This document shows positions 35,030-43,677 of a stretch of 64,000 nt of DNA, one piece after another (within the stretch, counting starts at the first letter, position 1; every line of letters starts with the position of its first letter). Source of the stretch: Dichloromethanomonas sp964477085. Its GTDB lineage: Bacteria > Bacillota > Desulfitobacteriia > Desulfitobacteriales > Syntrophobotulaceae. Under the pieces are notes generated by a model. That model was given only the letters and a program-made list of their open reading frames with translations, made no database searches and had not been told where the DNA came from. The translations under genes and the position numbers were made by a program. The DNA lies in NCBI GenBank assembly GCA_964477085.1, contig CAYZDF010000003.1, positions 1 through 64,000 on the forward strand, written 5' to 3'.

Positions 35030-35404
35030 ATGACCGACAAGGAATCAAGAGCGAAAATAAAAAGAGAATATAAACAAAAGATCCAGCCGATGGGTGTCTA
35101 TTGTCTGAAGAATATTAAGAATAATAAAGTCTTTATTGGACGAAGCCTCAGCCTTCATCAAGCTTATAACCGATTGAGATTTGGGCTCGAACTCAACAGC
35201 TGCATGAATAAGGAACTTCAAAAAGAATGGAATGAGTATGGAGCAGAAAACTTTGAGTTTGAGGTTCTGGATCAAATAAAACCGATCGATGAAAACCCTC
35301 ATAAGAATTATGCCGATGATGTCAAGGCCTTAGAGGCGTTGTGGCTGGACAAAATTCAGCCTTATGGAGAAAAAGGATACCACAACCCCCCAAGAGCAAA
35401 ATAA
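35030..35404 (+). CDS. GIY-YIG domain protein
   Basis: 124 residues from the ATG at 35030, nine bases after GGGGGA. The GIY-YIG hallmark is present as MGVYCLKNIKNNKVFIGRS near 20-40, with the conserved arginine in NRLRFG and a glutamate near the end (VKALEALWLDKIQP). The family is a nuclease fold used in UvrC and homing endonucleases; this stand-alone small form is of unknown role. Probably cotranscribed with the DUF2087 regulator and closed by a strong terminator. Confidence 0.8.
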   Translation: MTDKESRAKIKREYKQKIQPMGVYCLKNIKNNKVFIGRSLSLHQAYNRLRFGLELNSCMNKELQKEWNEYGAENFEFEVLDQIKPIDENPHKNYADDVKALEALWLDKIQPYGEKGYHNPPRAK

Positions 35405-35437
35405 TACTAGCCCATTCCAGAAAATGACCGATTATTT

Positions 35438-35468
35438 AAAAAACAGTGCGCAATATGCACTGTTTTTT
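35438..35468 (+). terminator. Intrinsic terminator after the GIY-YIG gene
   Basis: AAAAAACAGTGC pairs perfectly with GCACTGTTTTTT over a 7-base loop. Confidence 0.93.
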
Positions 35469-35641
35469 GGTGATTTAATCCGATACTAAAGAATAGATTG
35501 TCAGTTCATTCTGTTAGTTTTCCAATAATTGAAGGGAGAATCAGGAATGAAGAAGAATTTTTTGTGTCCCATAATTATCTATCTTAAGGTTAACGAGCAG
35601 TGGTATTAAGGCACTTGTTCTTCAGGCACTTGTTTCATGTA

Positions 35642-35670
35642 CTAGTTCTAGTTCTAGTTCTAGTTCTAGT
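35642..35670. repeat. CTAGTT hexamer tandem repeat over a stop codon
   Basis: Almost five exact copies of CTAGTT. On the minus strand this is a chain of in-frame TAG AAC units: the first TAG is the stop of the membrane protein gene at 35666-36763, and the following copies give four more in-frame stops. Confidence 0.9.
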
Positions 35671-36763
35671 GTAGCTTGACCCCACACTTTGAGCAATAAA
35701 TAGAGTTAACACGGATTAGGGATCCGCAATTAGAGCAATAGTTCATTTCAGCGTTGCTGACTTCACTTAAATCACTTTGCTTTGGTATTCTGACTGAGAT
35801 TTCATCATAAGGTTTAGGAAAAGGTTGAGTATAAGTTTGGAGTTGCTCATCGTCTGGTTTTTGATTCGTTTGTTCATAATCACCATAGGAATAATCTTGT
35901 CTAAAATCCTCAGGGTTATGGCTTTCATTGTTATTATTTTCGTACTCATTCGCATGCACATATAATGATAAGTCCTGGCTGTCCTGCATGAGGGAAACGG
36001 TCCAAATGATCGGAATCAGTGAAAGAAAGGGAGTAGCCAGGAGAGAGAGGATTCCCCCTATGGATTGAGAGATCTCCTGGATAAGTCCTATGCCGATATT
36101 AATGAGGAACAGAGCGAATACCCCTCCCCAGAGGGCTCCCATATTGGTTCTGAAGAATCGCCAACTATTTTTAAGGGCAAGAGAGAACGATTGTTCTAGG
36201 TGCGCTATCATATAATATGACGCTGAAAACATCCAGGGAAGGATAAAAATTGAGCCCAGGATAAATATCCCTAATCCGATAACGAGATAAACAGTTGAGG
36301 ACGTATTTGAAATCGTACTGACAAAGAAATACAGAGCAGCACCCAATATAAACAGACCAAAATAAATAATAAAGAGGAAAAAATACCAGCCTGTCATTCG
36401 GGGTGCTCCTGTAAATCTGAAGTCTTTAAAAGATGCCTTTCCTTCCATGGCCTTAAGTGCTAAATGATACGTACCTGTATAAAGCAATCCCGTAGCCACA
36501 ATGCCGATGATACTGAAGAGGATAAAGAGTACCAGGAACGCAGGCAGATATTCAAGAAACATAGTACTATCAAATGGATCAAGAGCATAAGGTGAAGACA
36601 GATTATCCACAAAGTCTAATAGCCTGTTCCCAATCGGCAATAAGAATAGTAGGAGTGCGGAAAGTACTGTTGCCAGGAAAAAAATAAAATACCAAAGATA
36701 GAGTGCCAGAGCAGATTTTTTAAAAATATGGATGGTAAGCTTGAAACGTTCTATCCATGACAT
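35666..36763 (-). CDS. Multi-pass membrane protein with C-terminal zinc ribbon
   Basis: 365 residues. About six membrane helices in residues 15-260, then a polar, asparagine/glutamate-rich linker, then CSNCGSLIRVNSIYCSKCG near the end, a classical zinc ribbon. The membrane part resembles the broad DUF/GdpD-membrane-like proteins of Firmicutes but no function can be given. Its stop codon lies in the CTAGTT repeat. Single gene on the minus strand; GAGGAGG-type ribosome binding site just upstream. Confidence 0.75.
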   Translation of the reverse strand: MSWIERFKLTIHIFKKSALALYLWYFIFFLATVLSALLLFLLPIGNRLLDFVDNLSSPYALDPFDSTMFLEYLPAFLVLFILFSIIGIVATGLLYTGTYHLALKAMEGKASFKDFRFTGAPRMTGWYFFLFIIYFGLFILGAALYFFVSTISNTSSTVYLVIGLGIFILGSIFILPWMFSASYYMIAHLEQSFSLALKNSWRFFRTNMGALWGGVFALFLINIGIGLIQEISQSIGGILSLLATPFLSLIPIIWTVSLMQDSQDLSLYVHANEYENNNNESHNPEDFRQDYSYGDYEQTNQKPDDEQLQTYTQPFPKPYDEISVRIPKQSDLSEVSNAEMNYCSNCGSLIRVNSIYCSKCGVKLH

Positions 36764-37102
36764 AGGACTATTTCCTCCTCATTTCATAAAAATTTTTGTT
36801 TTATCCATACTATTATAATTAGACTGGAAAGAAAGACAAGGTGATATAACCAACTTTTTTAAATGTTGACTAAATATAAGATAAAAAATACTTTCATAAA
36901 TACTCCGTATTGAATTCAATTATACTTAAAAGATTTGAGATATAGCAAATAACACCAATACTTCTTCCACACCCAAAATATAGTAATAGAAGCTGTTGAT
37001 GATCGGTCTTAGAGACCTAAATAACATTTCCAAACTAATAAACGTTTAAAAAAAGCATGCGTAATATGAGTATTAAATAATAAGATGGATTTGAAAAACA
37101 TA
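36764..37102. other. AT-rich gap before argF
   Basis: No gene seen. It holds the upstream region of the minus-strand membrane protein and, at 36909-36920, the 12-bp palindrome ATTGAATTCAAT, which might be a further regulatory site for argF but is not certain. Confidence 0.4.
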
Positions 37103-37131
37103 TTGAATAAATATACATCAGGTAGTATAAT
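37103..37131 (+). promoter_or_regulatory. Promoter and probable ArgR site of argF
   Basis: TTGAAT (37103-37108), 17 bases, TATAAT (37126-37131). The bases TTGAATAAATATACAT parallel TTGAATAATTATGCAT at argC (9656-9671), 14 of 16 identical, suggesting one shared operator. Confidence 0.72.
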
Positions 37132-37206
37132 AATACAGCAGGACAAACCTTTACTCTGAATGGGCACAAGAGTATGATAATAGATTCACGGAGGAGCCGA
37201 TATATA

Positions 37207-38151
37207 ATGGTAAAATTAAACAGGGATATCTTTAAGGGGAGGGATTTCATCTCGCTGAATAATTTTACAGCTGAAGAGATCTCTCATATGATTGATGTTG
37301 CGTTTGAATTGAAGGCTGAGAGAAAGAACGGGACACCTCATCGTGTTCTCGAAGGAAAGACCTTAGCCATGATCTTTACCAAATCCTCAACCCGAACAAG
37401 AGTTTCCTTCGAAGTTGGAATGTACCAATTAGGAGGGAGTGCTCTATTCTTAAGCAGCCGAGATATTCAGATCGGCAGGGGTGAACCCATCCAGGATACT
37501 GCCAGGGTTCTGTCAAGGATGGTGGATGGAATTATGATCAGGACATTCAGCCACCAAGAAGTCTTAGATCTGGCTCAGTATTCCAATGTTCCGGTTATCA
37601 ACGGTTTGAGTGATTACCTTCATCCCACTCAAGTCTTAGCGGATTTGATGACCATCCAGGAATATAAAGGGAAGATTAAGGGGTTGAAGCTCACTTATAT
37701 TGGAGATAGCAATAATGTAGCCAATTCCTTACTCCTAGGAGGTACCAAGATGGGGATGCATATCGTTATCGCTTCTCCGGAAGGGTATCAACCTTCTCCG
37801 GAGATAATGGATCTGGCTAGACAAAATGCTGCTGTCAGTGGAGGCTCTGCCTCGGTCATTATCGACCCTGTCGAAGCTGCCCGAGGGGCAGATATTCTAT
37901 ATACCGATGTCTGGGCCAGTATGGGACAGGAAGAAGAAAGTGAAAATAGGAAAAAGGTTTTCGCTTCTTATCAGATCAATGACGCTATTCTCAAAGTGGC
38001 TGATCCCACTGCTATCGTCATGCATTGCCTGCCGGCTCATCGAGGTGAGGAGATTACGGATGAGGTAATGGAAGGTCCTCAGTCTGTTGTGTTTGAAGAG
38101 GCGGAGAACAGACTGCATGCTCATAAAGCCATTATGGCCCTTGTAATGTAA
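37207..38151 (+). CDS. argF: Ornithine carbamoyltransferase
   Basis: 314 residues from the ATG at 37207, with GGAGGAG upstream; an earlier ATG at 37174 would overlap this site. Carbamoyl-phosphate motif KSSTRTRVSFEVG, ornithine loop VMHCLPAHRGEEIT, and HPTQVLADL are all present. It makes citrulline from ornithine and carbamoyl phosphate. It is the anabolic type by context, as argG lies 51 bases downstream. The arginine genes are therefore split in two units that share promoter features. Confidence 0.95.
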   Translation: MVKLNRDIFKGRDFISLNNFTAEEISHMIDVAFELKAERKNGTPHRVLEGKTLAMIFTKSSTRTRVSFEVGMYQLGGSALFLSSRDIQIGRGEPIQDTARVLSRMVDGIMIRTFSHQEVLDLAQYSNVPVINGLSDYLHPTQVLADLMTIQEYKGKIKGLKLTYIGDSNNVANSLLLGGTKMGMHIVIASPEGYQPSPEIMDLARQNAAVSGGSASVIIDPVEAARGADILYTDVWASMGQEEESENRKKVFASYQINDAILKVADPTAIVMHCLPAHRGEEITDEVMEGPQSVVFEEAENRLHAHKAIMALVM

Positions 38152-38202
38152 TCCATTTGATATAAAATATATTCAATGAGTAAACAAAAAGGAGAAAAAG
38201 TT

Positions 38203-39408
38203 ATGGCAAAAGTAGTACTTGCTTATTCCGGCGGGCTTGATACGTCCATTATTATCCCCTGGCTCAAAGAAAATTACGGCTATGAAGTCATTGCGATGGC
38301 AGCGGATTTAGGGCAAGGAGAAGAACTCGAGCCGCTTAAAGAGAAAGCCATTAAGACCGGAGCATCCAAAATATATATCGAAGATCTGAAAGAAGAGTTT
38401 ATCACCGATTTTATTTATCCCACTCTGCAAGCGGGAGCAGTTTATGAGGGGAAATATCTTTTGGGTACATCTTTCGCTCGTCCTCTCATTGCCAAAAGAC
38501 TGGTGGAGATTGCTGAAAAAGAAGGAGCAGTTGCTATTGCTCATGGTGCTACCGGTAAAGGAAATGATCAGGTGCGGTTTGAATTAACCGTCAAAGCCTT
38601 GAATCCAGAGTTGAAGATCATCGCTCCCTGGAGAGAATGGAACATTAAGTCCAGAGAAGATGCCATTGATTATGCCAACGAAAGAGGCATTCCTGTTCCC
38701 GTATCCAAAGACCGTCCCTATAGCATGGATCGTAACCTCTGGCATCTGAGCCATGAAGGTGCTGATCTCGAAAATCCATGGAATGAGCCCAAGGATGATC
38801 TGTACATGCTGGGGGTTTCTCCTGAGAATGCTCCCGATAAGGCAGCATATGTAGAAATTGAATTTCAACAAGGTATTCCGGTTGCTGTGGATGGTGAGAA
38901 ATTATCTCCCGTTAAGCTATTAGAGAAGCTTAATGAACTGGGCGGATTGAACGGCGTTGGAATCGTCGATATGGTAGAAAACAGATTGGTCGGTATGAAG
39001 TCCAGGGGTGTTTACGAGACACCAGGCGGAACCATTCTCTACACCGCCCATCAGAATCTGGAACTTTTAACTCTTGACCGTATAACCTTACACTATAAGG
39101 AGCAGATTGCCCTTCGTTATGCTGAGTTAGTATACGATGGTGTATGGTATTCACCTTTGAGAGAGGCCTTTGATGCTTTTGTGAAAGTAACCCAGAAAAA
39201 TGTAACAGGTACGGTTAGAATCAAGCTTTACAAAGGAAACTGTACTCCTGCAGGTATAAAATCACCCTATTCTTTATATAATGAAGAATTTGCAACCTTT
39301 GGAGAAGATTCAGTTTATAATCAGAAAGATGCCGAAGGTTTCATCAACCTCTTTGGGTTGCCACTCAAGGTCAGAGCATTGATGGAAAGAAAATCGGGAT
39401 TAAGATAA
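38203..39408 (+). CDS. argG: Argininosuccinate synthase
   Basis: 401 residues from the ATG at 38203, eight bases after AAAAGGAG; an earlier ATG at 38176 lies before that site. The PP-loop VLAYSGGLDTSIIIPWL binds ATP, and HGATGKGNDQVRFE is the citrulline/aspartate segment. It condenses citrulline and aspartate. Followed by a 15-bp hairpin that separates it from argH. Confidence 0.96.
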   Translation: MAKVVLAYSGGLDTSIIIPWLKENYGYEVIAMAADLGQGEELEPLKEKAIKTGASKIYIEDLKEEFITDFIYPTLQAGAVYEGKYLLGTSFARPLIAKRLVEIAEKEGAVAIAHGATGKGNDQVRFELTVKALNPELKIIAPWREWNIKSREDAIDYANERGIPVPVSKDRPYSMDRNLWHLSHEGADLENPWNEPKDDLYMLGVSPENAPDKAAYVEIEFQQGIPVAVDGEKLSPVKLLEKLNELGGLNGVGIVDMVENRLVGMKSRGVYETPGGTILYTAHQNLELLTLDRITLHYKEQIALRYAELVYDGVWYSPLREAFDAFVKVTQKNVTGTVRIKLYKGNCTPAGIKSPYSLYNEEFATFGEDSVYNQKDAEGFINLFGLPLKVRALMERKSGLR

Positions 39409-39426
39409 AGGGTGCCCAACATAGAG

Positions 39427-39470
39427 CAAGAATGATAACTGGCTGCTAAAGACAGTTATCATTCTTGTAT
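39427..39470 (+). terminator. Perfect 15-bp hairpin after argG
   Basis: CAAGAATGATAACTG (39427-39441) pairs exactly with CAGTTATCATTCTTG (39453-39467). The following TATTCATTTC is only moderately T-rich, so termination may be partial. Confidence 0.75.
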
Positions 39471-39665
39471 TCATTTCATAAACCCCTTATCTATAACTTA
39501 TCTCCAAGTACAGAAATCAAAAGACTATAGTCCATTCAGGACGATTTTTTGCCTTGGTATAATTCACTTCACCAAGCAGTCTAAGATACCTTTTCTGTCA
39601 TTTACTGCTGATTTGAAGTATACTATATCTGATTAAAGGATTCGAAAATCGAAAGGAGTCATAGC

Positions 39666-41045
39666 ATGAAACTTTGGGGAGGGCGCTTTGAAAAAGATAC
39701 AGATGCACTGGTTGAAGATTTTCACTCCTCTATCTCTTTTGATCAGCGTTTATATAAACACGACATTATAGGAAGTATTGCTCATGCCCGTATGTTGGGA
39801 AGGATCGGAGTCCTGACGGAAGAGGAAGCAACTATTATTATCAACGGTTTGCAGCAGATTCTCAGAAATATTCAAGAGGGCAAAGTTCAATTTGAAGTTG
39901 GAGCAGAAGATATTCATATGAATATCGAAAAGCTCTTGACAGAGCGGATCGGGGATATTGGCAAGAAACTACATACCGGTCGCAGTCGAAACGATCAAGT
40001 AGCCGTCGACTTTCGACTTTTCCTGAGAGAGGAGATTGATCATACCAAGGTCCTCTTGGTTAAATTGATTGATACTTTATTGAATCTTAGTAATGAACAT
40101 CTTCAAACCTGGATGCCAGGATATACTCACTTGCAAAAAGCCCAGCCTATTACCCTCAGCCATCATCTTCTGGCCTATGTCCAGATGCTTTTACGGGATT
40201 TGGGACGGTTTAATGATACTCGGAAGAGACTGAATCTATCACCTCTTGGATCCGGAGCTTTAGCAGGAACGACATTCCCTCTACTCCGAGAGGAAGTAGC
40301 TGCCGAACTGCATTTTGAAGGGGTAACCCTTAATAGTATAGACGGTGTCAGTGACAGAGATTTTTCACTGGAATTTCTAGCTGCAGCTTCGATCCTTATG
40401 ATGCACCTGAGTAGAATGTGCGAAGAACTAATTATTTGGTCGAGCGGAGAGTTTTCCTTTATTACCATCGATGACGCTTATGCTACTGGATCCAGCATTA
40501 TGCCTCAAAAGAAAAATCCTGATGTTGCAGAATTGGTAAGGGGAAAGACCGGAAGGGTCTATGGAAATTTGATGGCGTTACTCACGGTTATGAAAGGGCT
40601 GCCCTTAGCCTATAACAAGGATATGCAAGAGGATAAAGAATGTGTCTTTGATACCGTGGATACCATTCAAAAGTCCTTACTCGTGATGGAACCAATGTTG
40701 GCGACCATGAAAGTCAATCATTCCATCATGGAAGAGGAAGCTAAGAAAGGGTTTACAAATGCAACCGACTTGGCGGACTACCTTGCTAAGAAGAATGTAC
40801 CCTTTAGGGAAGCCCATGCTATCGTCGGCAGACTTGTACTGGAATGTACTCAAAAAGGATGTGCATTGGAAGATTTGAAAATTGAAGAACTTAAAAAAGT
40901 TTCTGAGGTTTTTGAAGAGGATTTGTATGAAGCCATTTCCCTCGAAACATGTGTCAATAAGCGGAATATTATTGGCGGACCGGCAGCCCAAGCTGTTCTA
41001 GACACTATTAAAAAAAGCAGAGAAATACTGTTTGTACTGAAATAA
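39666..41045 (+). CDS. argH: Argininosuccinate lyase
   Basis: 459 residues, fumarase/aspartase superfamily. The catalytic-serine loop GSSIMPQKKNPDVAELVRGKTG and HTGRSRNDQVAVDFRLFLR are unmistakable. It releases fumarate and arginine, the last step. AAAGGAG precedes the ATG. It lies 257 bases after argG with its own likely promoter (TTTACT, 17 bases, TATATC near 39600-39630, weak). Confidence 0.96.
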   Translation: MKLWGGRFEKDTDALVEDFHSSISFDQRLYKHDIIGSIAHARMLGRIGVLTEEEATIIINGLQQILRNIQEGKVQFEVGAEDIHMNIEKLLTERIGDIGKKLHTGRSRNDQVAVDFRLFLREEIDHTKVLLVKLIDTLLNLSNEHLQTWMPGYTHLQKAQPITLSHHLLAYVQMLLRDLGRFNDTRKRLNLSPLGSGALAGTTFPLLREEVAAELHFEGVTLNSIDGVSDRDFSLEFLAAASILMMHLSRMCEELIIWSSGEFSFITIDDAYATGSSIMPQKKNPDVAELVRGKTGRVYGNLMALLTVMKGLPLAYNKDMQEDKECVFDTVDTIQKSLLVMEPMLATMKVNHSIMEEEAKKGFTNATDLADYLAKKNVPFREAHAIVGRLVLECTQKGCALEDLKIEELKKVSEVFEEDLYEAISLETCVNKRNIIGGPAAQAVLDTIKKSREILFVLK

Positions 41046-41210
41046 GCGATATATGTAAATTAGAAGAATAAAATGACATAATACAAAAAATTAAAGAAAA
41101 ATTGATAAGAAATTAAAGATAAGTGTTAAAAATAGAATTGATTAAAACCCAGATATAAAAGGGATTGATATGCTGACTGCTGGAAAATAGGAGAGTTCCT
41201 CAGAAAATAT

Positions 41211-41240
41211 TGTGGATAAAACTGTGGATATTGTGGATTA
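41211..41240. promoter_or_regulatory. Cluster of three DnaA-box-like sites
   Basis: TGTGGATAA (41211-41219), TGTGGATAT (41223-41231) and TGTGGATTA (41232-41240) stand in the same orientation; the first is the exact complement of the consensus TTATCCACA and the others differ by one or two bases. A weaker TGTGGAATT follows at 41285. The gap is very AT-rich (41046-41398, no gene). Confidence 0.65.
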
Positions 41241-41398
41241 AATTTTAAAAATGTAAATAAGGCATATTAAAAATAAGTAATATTTGTGGAATTTACTTTG
41301 AATTCTGACTCACCTCGCTCAAATTGAAGTGATAGATGTTTAAAAAACTCTGATAATTAAACGTATTTAAATATTATTGTAAAGGAGATTAAGAAAGA

Positions 41399-42172
41399 AT
41401 GTGGAGTAATGAAGAAATTGTCGAGAGACAAAATATTGTTGTTGACTGGCTGAGACAAAAGAATCAGGAAGCCAAAACAAATGGTTTAGTATGTGGGATT
41501 TCAGGTGGGGTCGATTCCGCAGTTGTAGCAGGATTATGCAAAAAGGCTTTTCCTGAGGCTTCTTTAGGGGTAATCATGCCCTGCAAATCTAATCCGGCCG
41601 ATAAAGAAGACGCCTTATTAGTAGCCGAAACATTAGAGATGGATGTTATCGAGATTGACCTGGAAGAAGCACATACCAGTATATTTGAAAAGGCCGAATC
41701 ATCTTTAGGTCATAAGTCCCGTTCTTTGGAGGCGTCCAAGGTTGGTCAAGGTAATCTGAAAGCGCGGTTACGTATGGCTACACTGTATACCATCGCCAAT
41801 CTTTGTAATTATCTTGTTGTAGGAACTGATAATGCTCCGGAAAGCTACACCGGGTATTTTACGAAATATGGGGACGGTGGTGTCGATATTTTACCGATCA
41901 GTTCACTAACCAAGACAGAAGTTCGTGCTTGGGCCAGAGTCTTAGGTCTTCCGGAATCTATCGTATCCCGTACCCCGACAGCCGGTCTTTGGCAGGGTCA
42001 AACGGATGAAGCTGAGATGGGATTAACCTATGATGTTATCGACAGGTATCTGATCGGGGAGCAGGTATCTGAGAAAGCCATGGAGAAGATCGAAAAACTC
42101 CACGCCATCAGTGAGCATAAACGTCAGATGCCACCCTCAATTGACCTACCCAAATTGGAGAGACTGGACTAA
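41399..42172 (+). CDS. nadE: NAD synthetase, ammonia-dependent type
   Basis: 257 residues. The PP-loop GISGGVDSAVVAGL binds ATP; YTGYFTKYGDGGVDILPISSLTKTEVR is the nicotinate adenine dinucleotide site. There is no N-terminal glutaminase domain, so ammonia is the expected nitrogen donor. It makes NAD from deamido-NAD. AAAGGAG precedes the ATG. Its stop codon directly abuts the ATG of the next gene, so the two are translationally coupled. Confidence 0.92.
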   Translation: MWSNEEIVERQNIVVDWLRQKNQEAKTNGLVCGISGGVDSAVVAGLCKKAFPEASLGVIMPCKSNPADKEDALLVAETLEMDVIEIDLEEAHTSIFEKAESSLGHKSRSLEASKVGQGNLKARLRMATLYTIANLCNYLVVGTDNAPESYTGYFTKYGDGGVDILPISSLTKTEVRAWARVLGLPESIVSRTPTAGLWQGQTDEAEMGLTYDVIDRYLIGEQVSEKAMEKIEKLHAISEHKRQMPPSIDLPKLERLD

Positions 42173-42736
42173 ATGACTTTACGAATCGGATTGGATATCG
42201 ATGGCGTCGTAGCTGATAGTTTTCCTGTCTTCAGACGTGAGTTAAACAAGCATTACAATAAGGAGATTGCTGAATTTCGAGACTACGATATGTCCAAGGT
42301 TTACAATGTAGCCTGGGATGACATGAGTAGGTTCTTTGATGACCATATGGAGTACCTTTTTTCTACTCCGAAGCCCATGGAAGGTGCGGTCGAAACCATA
42401 CATACGTGGCTCAAAAAGGGGTATGAGATTATTTTTGTTACAGCTCGCAAATGCGGTGCAGAGGAGGCAGTAACAATAAAGTGGTTTGACGACAATGGTA
42501 TACCACGTGATAAGGCCATTTTCGTTGGAGGTGCTAGCAAGACTTTCGCCATTCGTGAATTTAACATTGATGTTTTCGTTGAAGATTTTATGGCCAACGC
42601 CCTTGAAATTGCCGCTGCAGGTATTCCTGTACTTCTCTTGGATGCTCCCTATAATCAAGGTATAATTCCCAAAGGGGTTCAACGCTGTTACAACTGGCAA
42701 GATATTCGTCGATATATTGATGGGTTAAAAAAATAG
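42173..42736 (+). CDS. HAD-superfamily 5'(3')-nucleotidase-like protein
   Basis: 187 residues. Motif I is LDIDGVVADSF (the nucleophile and acid Asp), motif II FVTARKCG, and a late acidic pair VFVEDFMANAL. Length and pattern match the NT5C/5'-nucleotidase-like HAD group, acting perhaps on nucleotide monophosphates. It starts in the base after the nadE stop without its own strong ribosome binding site, indicating coupling; a role in nucleotide or NAD-precursor turnover would fit but is inferred only from position. Confidence 0.8.
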   Translation: MTLRIGLDIDGVVADSFPVFRRELNKHYNKEIAEFRDYDMSKVYNVAWDDMSRFFDDHMEYLFSTPKPMEGAVETIHTWLKKGYEIIFVTARKCGAEEAVTIKWFDDNGIPRDKAIFVGGASKTFAIREFNIDVFVEDFMANALEIAAAGIPVLLLDAPYNQGIIPKGVQRCYNWQDIRRYIDGLKK

Positions 42737-42737
42737 T

Positions 42738-42787
42738 AAGAGGCTTTTAGTTGTACATGTTTCCATATTCAATCAAAGCCTCTTTTT
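42738..42787 (+). terminator. Intrinsic terminator of nadE operon
   Basis: AAGAGGCTTT pairs with AAAGCCTCTT over a 27-base loop, then TTTA. Confidence 0.8.
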
Positions 42788-42857
42788 AATTATATTTCTT
42801 TAGTTCTTGCATAAAAGTGCATTAAGAAGTTAGTGACCGACTTTAAAAGGAAGTAAA

Positions 42858-43616
42858 TTAAATCCTAAAGAATAAATACTCTTCATAGGTTATCTTTTCC
42901 TCATAAAGCTTAGTGGCAAGTTCTACTCCGACATACCTTAGATGCCAGGGTTCATAAATGTATTCGGTAAGATATTCTTTGCCTTTCGGGTAACGTTCGA
43001 TAAAACCGTAATGATGGGCATTATCTTTAAGCCAGGCATACTCTTCGGTATCTCCAAACTTTTGTTCCAGACCAAAGTTGACACTTTGGGAAGTTACATC
43101 CATAGCCAGACCGGTTTGGTGTTCACTCTCTCCGGGTCTGGCACTAATCTGATTAGCCTCTTCTTCATTTCCAAAGCGTTGGATAAAACTTGAGAACAGA
43201 TACTTTTGGGTTTGATAGGAACGATAGCCGGAAACCCCATACAGGATAATGCCATTGGTTTTCGCTTCTTTAAACAGTTCGGCGAGCTTTTCGGCAGCCT
43301 CTTGACGTAGCATTCTTTTCTCAGCTTTTTCCTTAAAGGTAAAAGGGATATCGACTTCAACCAGATCGGGTGGAACATAATCAGATGGAAGCTCATTTTG
43401 TTTATTTACTAATACAGTAACGCTCGCCACGTCTTTATAACTGATCGCATCCTTAGTAGCTTCTCCGATCTTCAGCGTGAAGGTATCCTTAATTGAATCA
43501 AGCTGAGGTTGCTGGATAACAGGAATAGGGGTGGAAGGAGGTTGAGAAACCTTATGACAACCCATTGTGATAAATAGTATAAATAAAGTTAATAACGTTA
43601 CTCTTTTTTTTAACAT
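42858..43616 (-). CDS. VanY-type D-alanyl-D-alanine carboxypeptidase, lipoprotein
   Basis: 252 residues. Lipobox ITMGC at about 17-21, a proline-rich linker, then a VanY/peptidase M15B domain: GVSGYRSYQTQ, the zinc motif SEHQTGLAMDV (His and Asp) and EPWHLRYVG (His). It trims the terminal D-Ala from peptidoglycan stem peptides outside the membrane. It is 61 bases downstream of murC on the same strand, so the two cell-wall genes are probably cotranscribed. Confidence 0.87.
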   Translation of the reverse strand: MLKKRVTLLTLFILFITMGCHKVSQPPSTPIPVIQQPQLDSIKDTFTLKIGEATKDAISYKDVASVTVLVNKQNELPSDYVPPDLVEVDIPFTFKEKAEKRMLRQEAAEKLAELFKEAKTNGIILYGVSGYRSYQTQKYLFSSFIQRFGNEEEANQISARPGESEHQTGLAMDVTSQSVNFGLEQKFGDTEEYAWLKDNAHHYGFIERYPKGKEYLTEYIYEPWHLRYVGVELATKLYEEKITYEEYLFFRI

Positions 43617-43677
43617 ATTACCCCCTGTTACTAATCATTATCGCCTAAGTGATCTATAAGACATATCGGTTTGATGA

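Noticed and set aside
36909..36920. ATTGAATTCAAT as a further ArgR box
   Set aside because: The half-sites abut without the spacing seen in ArgR boxes and it is nearly 200 bases from the argF promoter.
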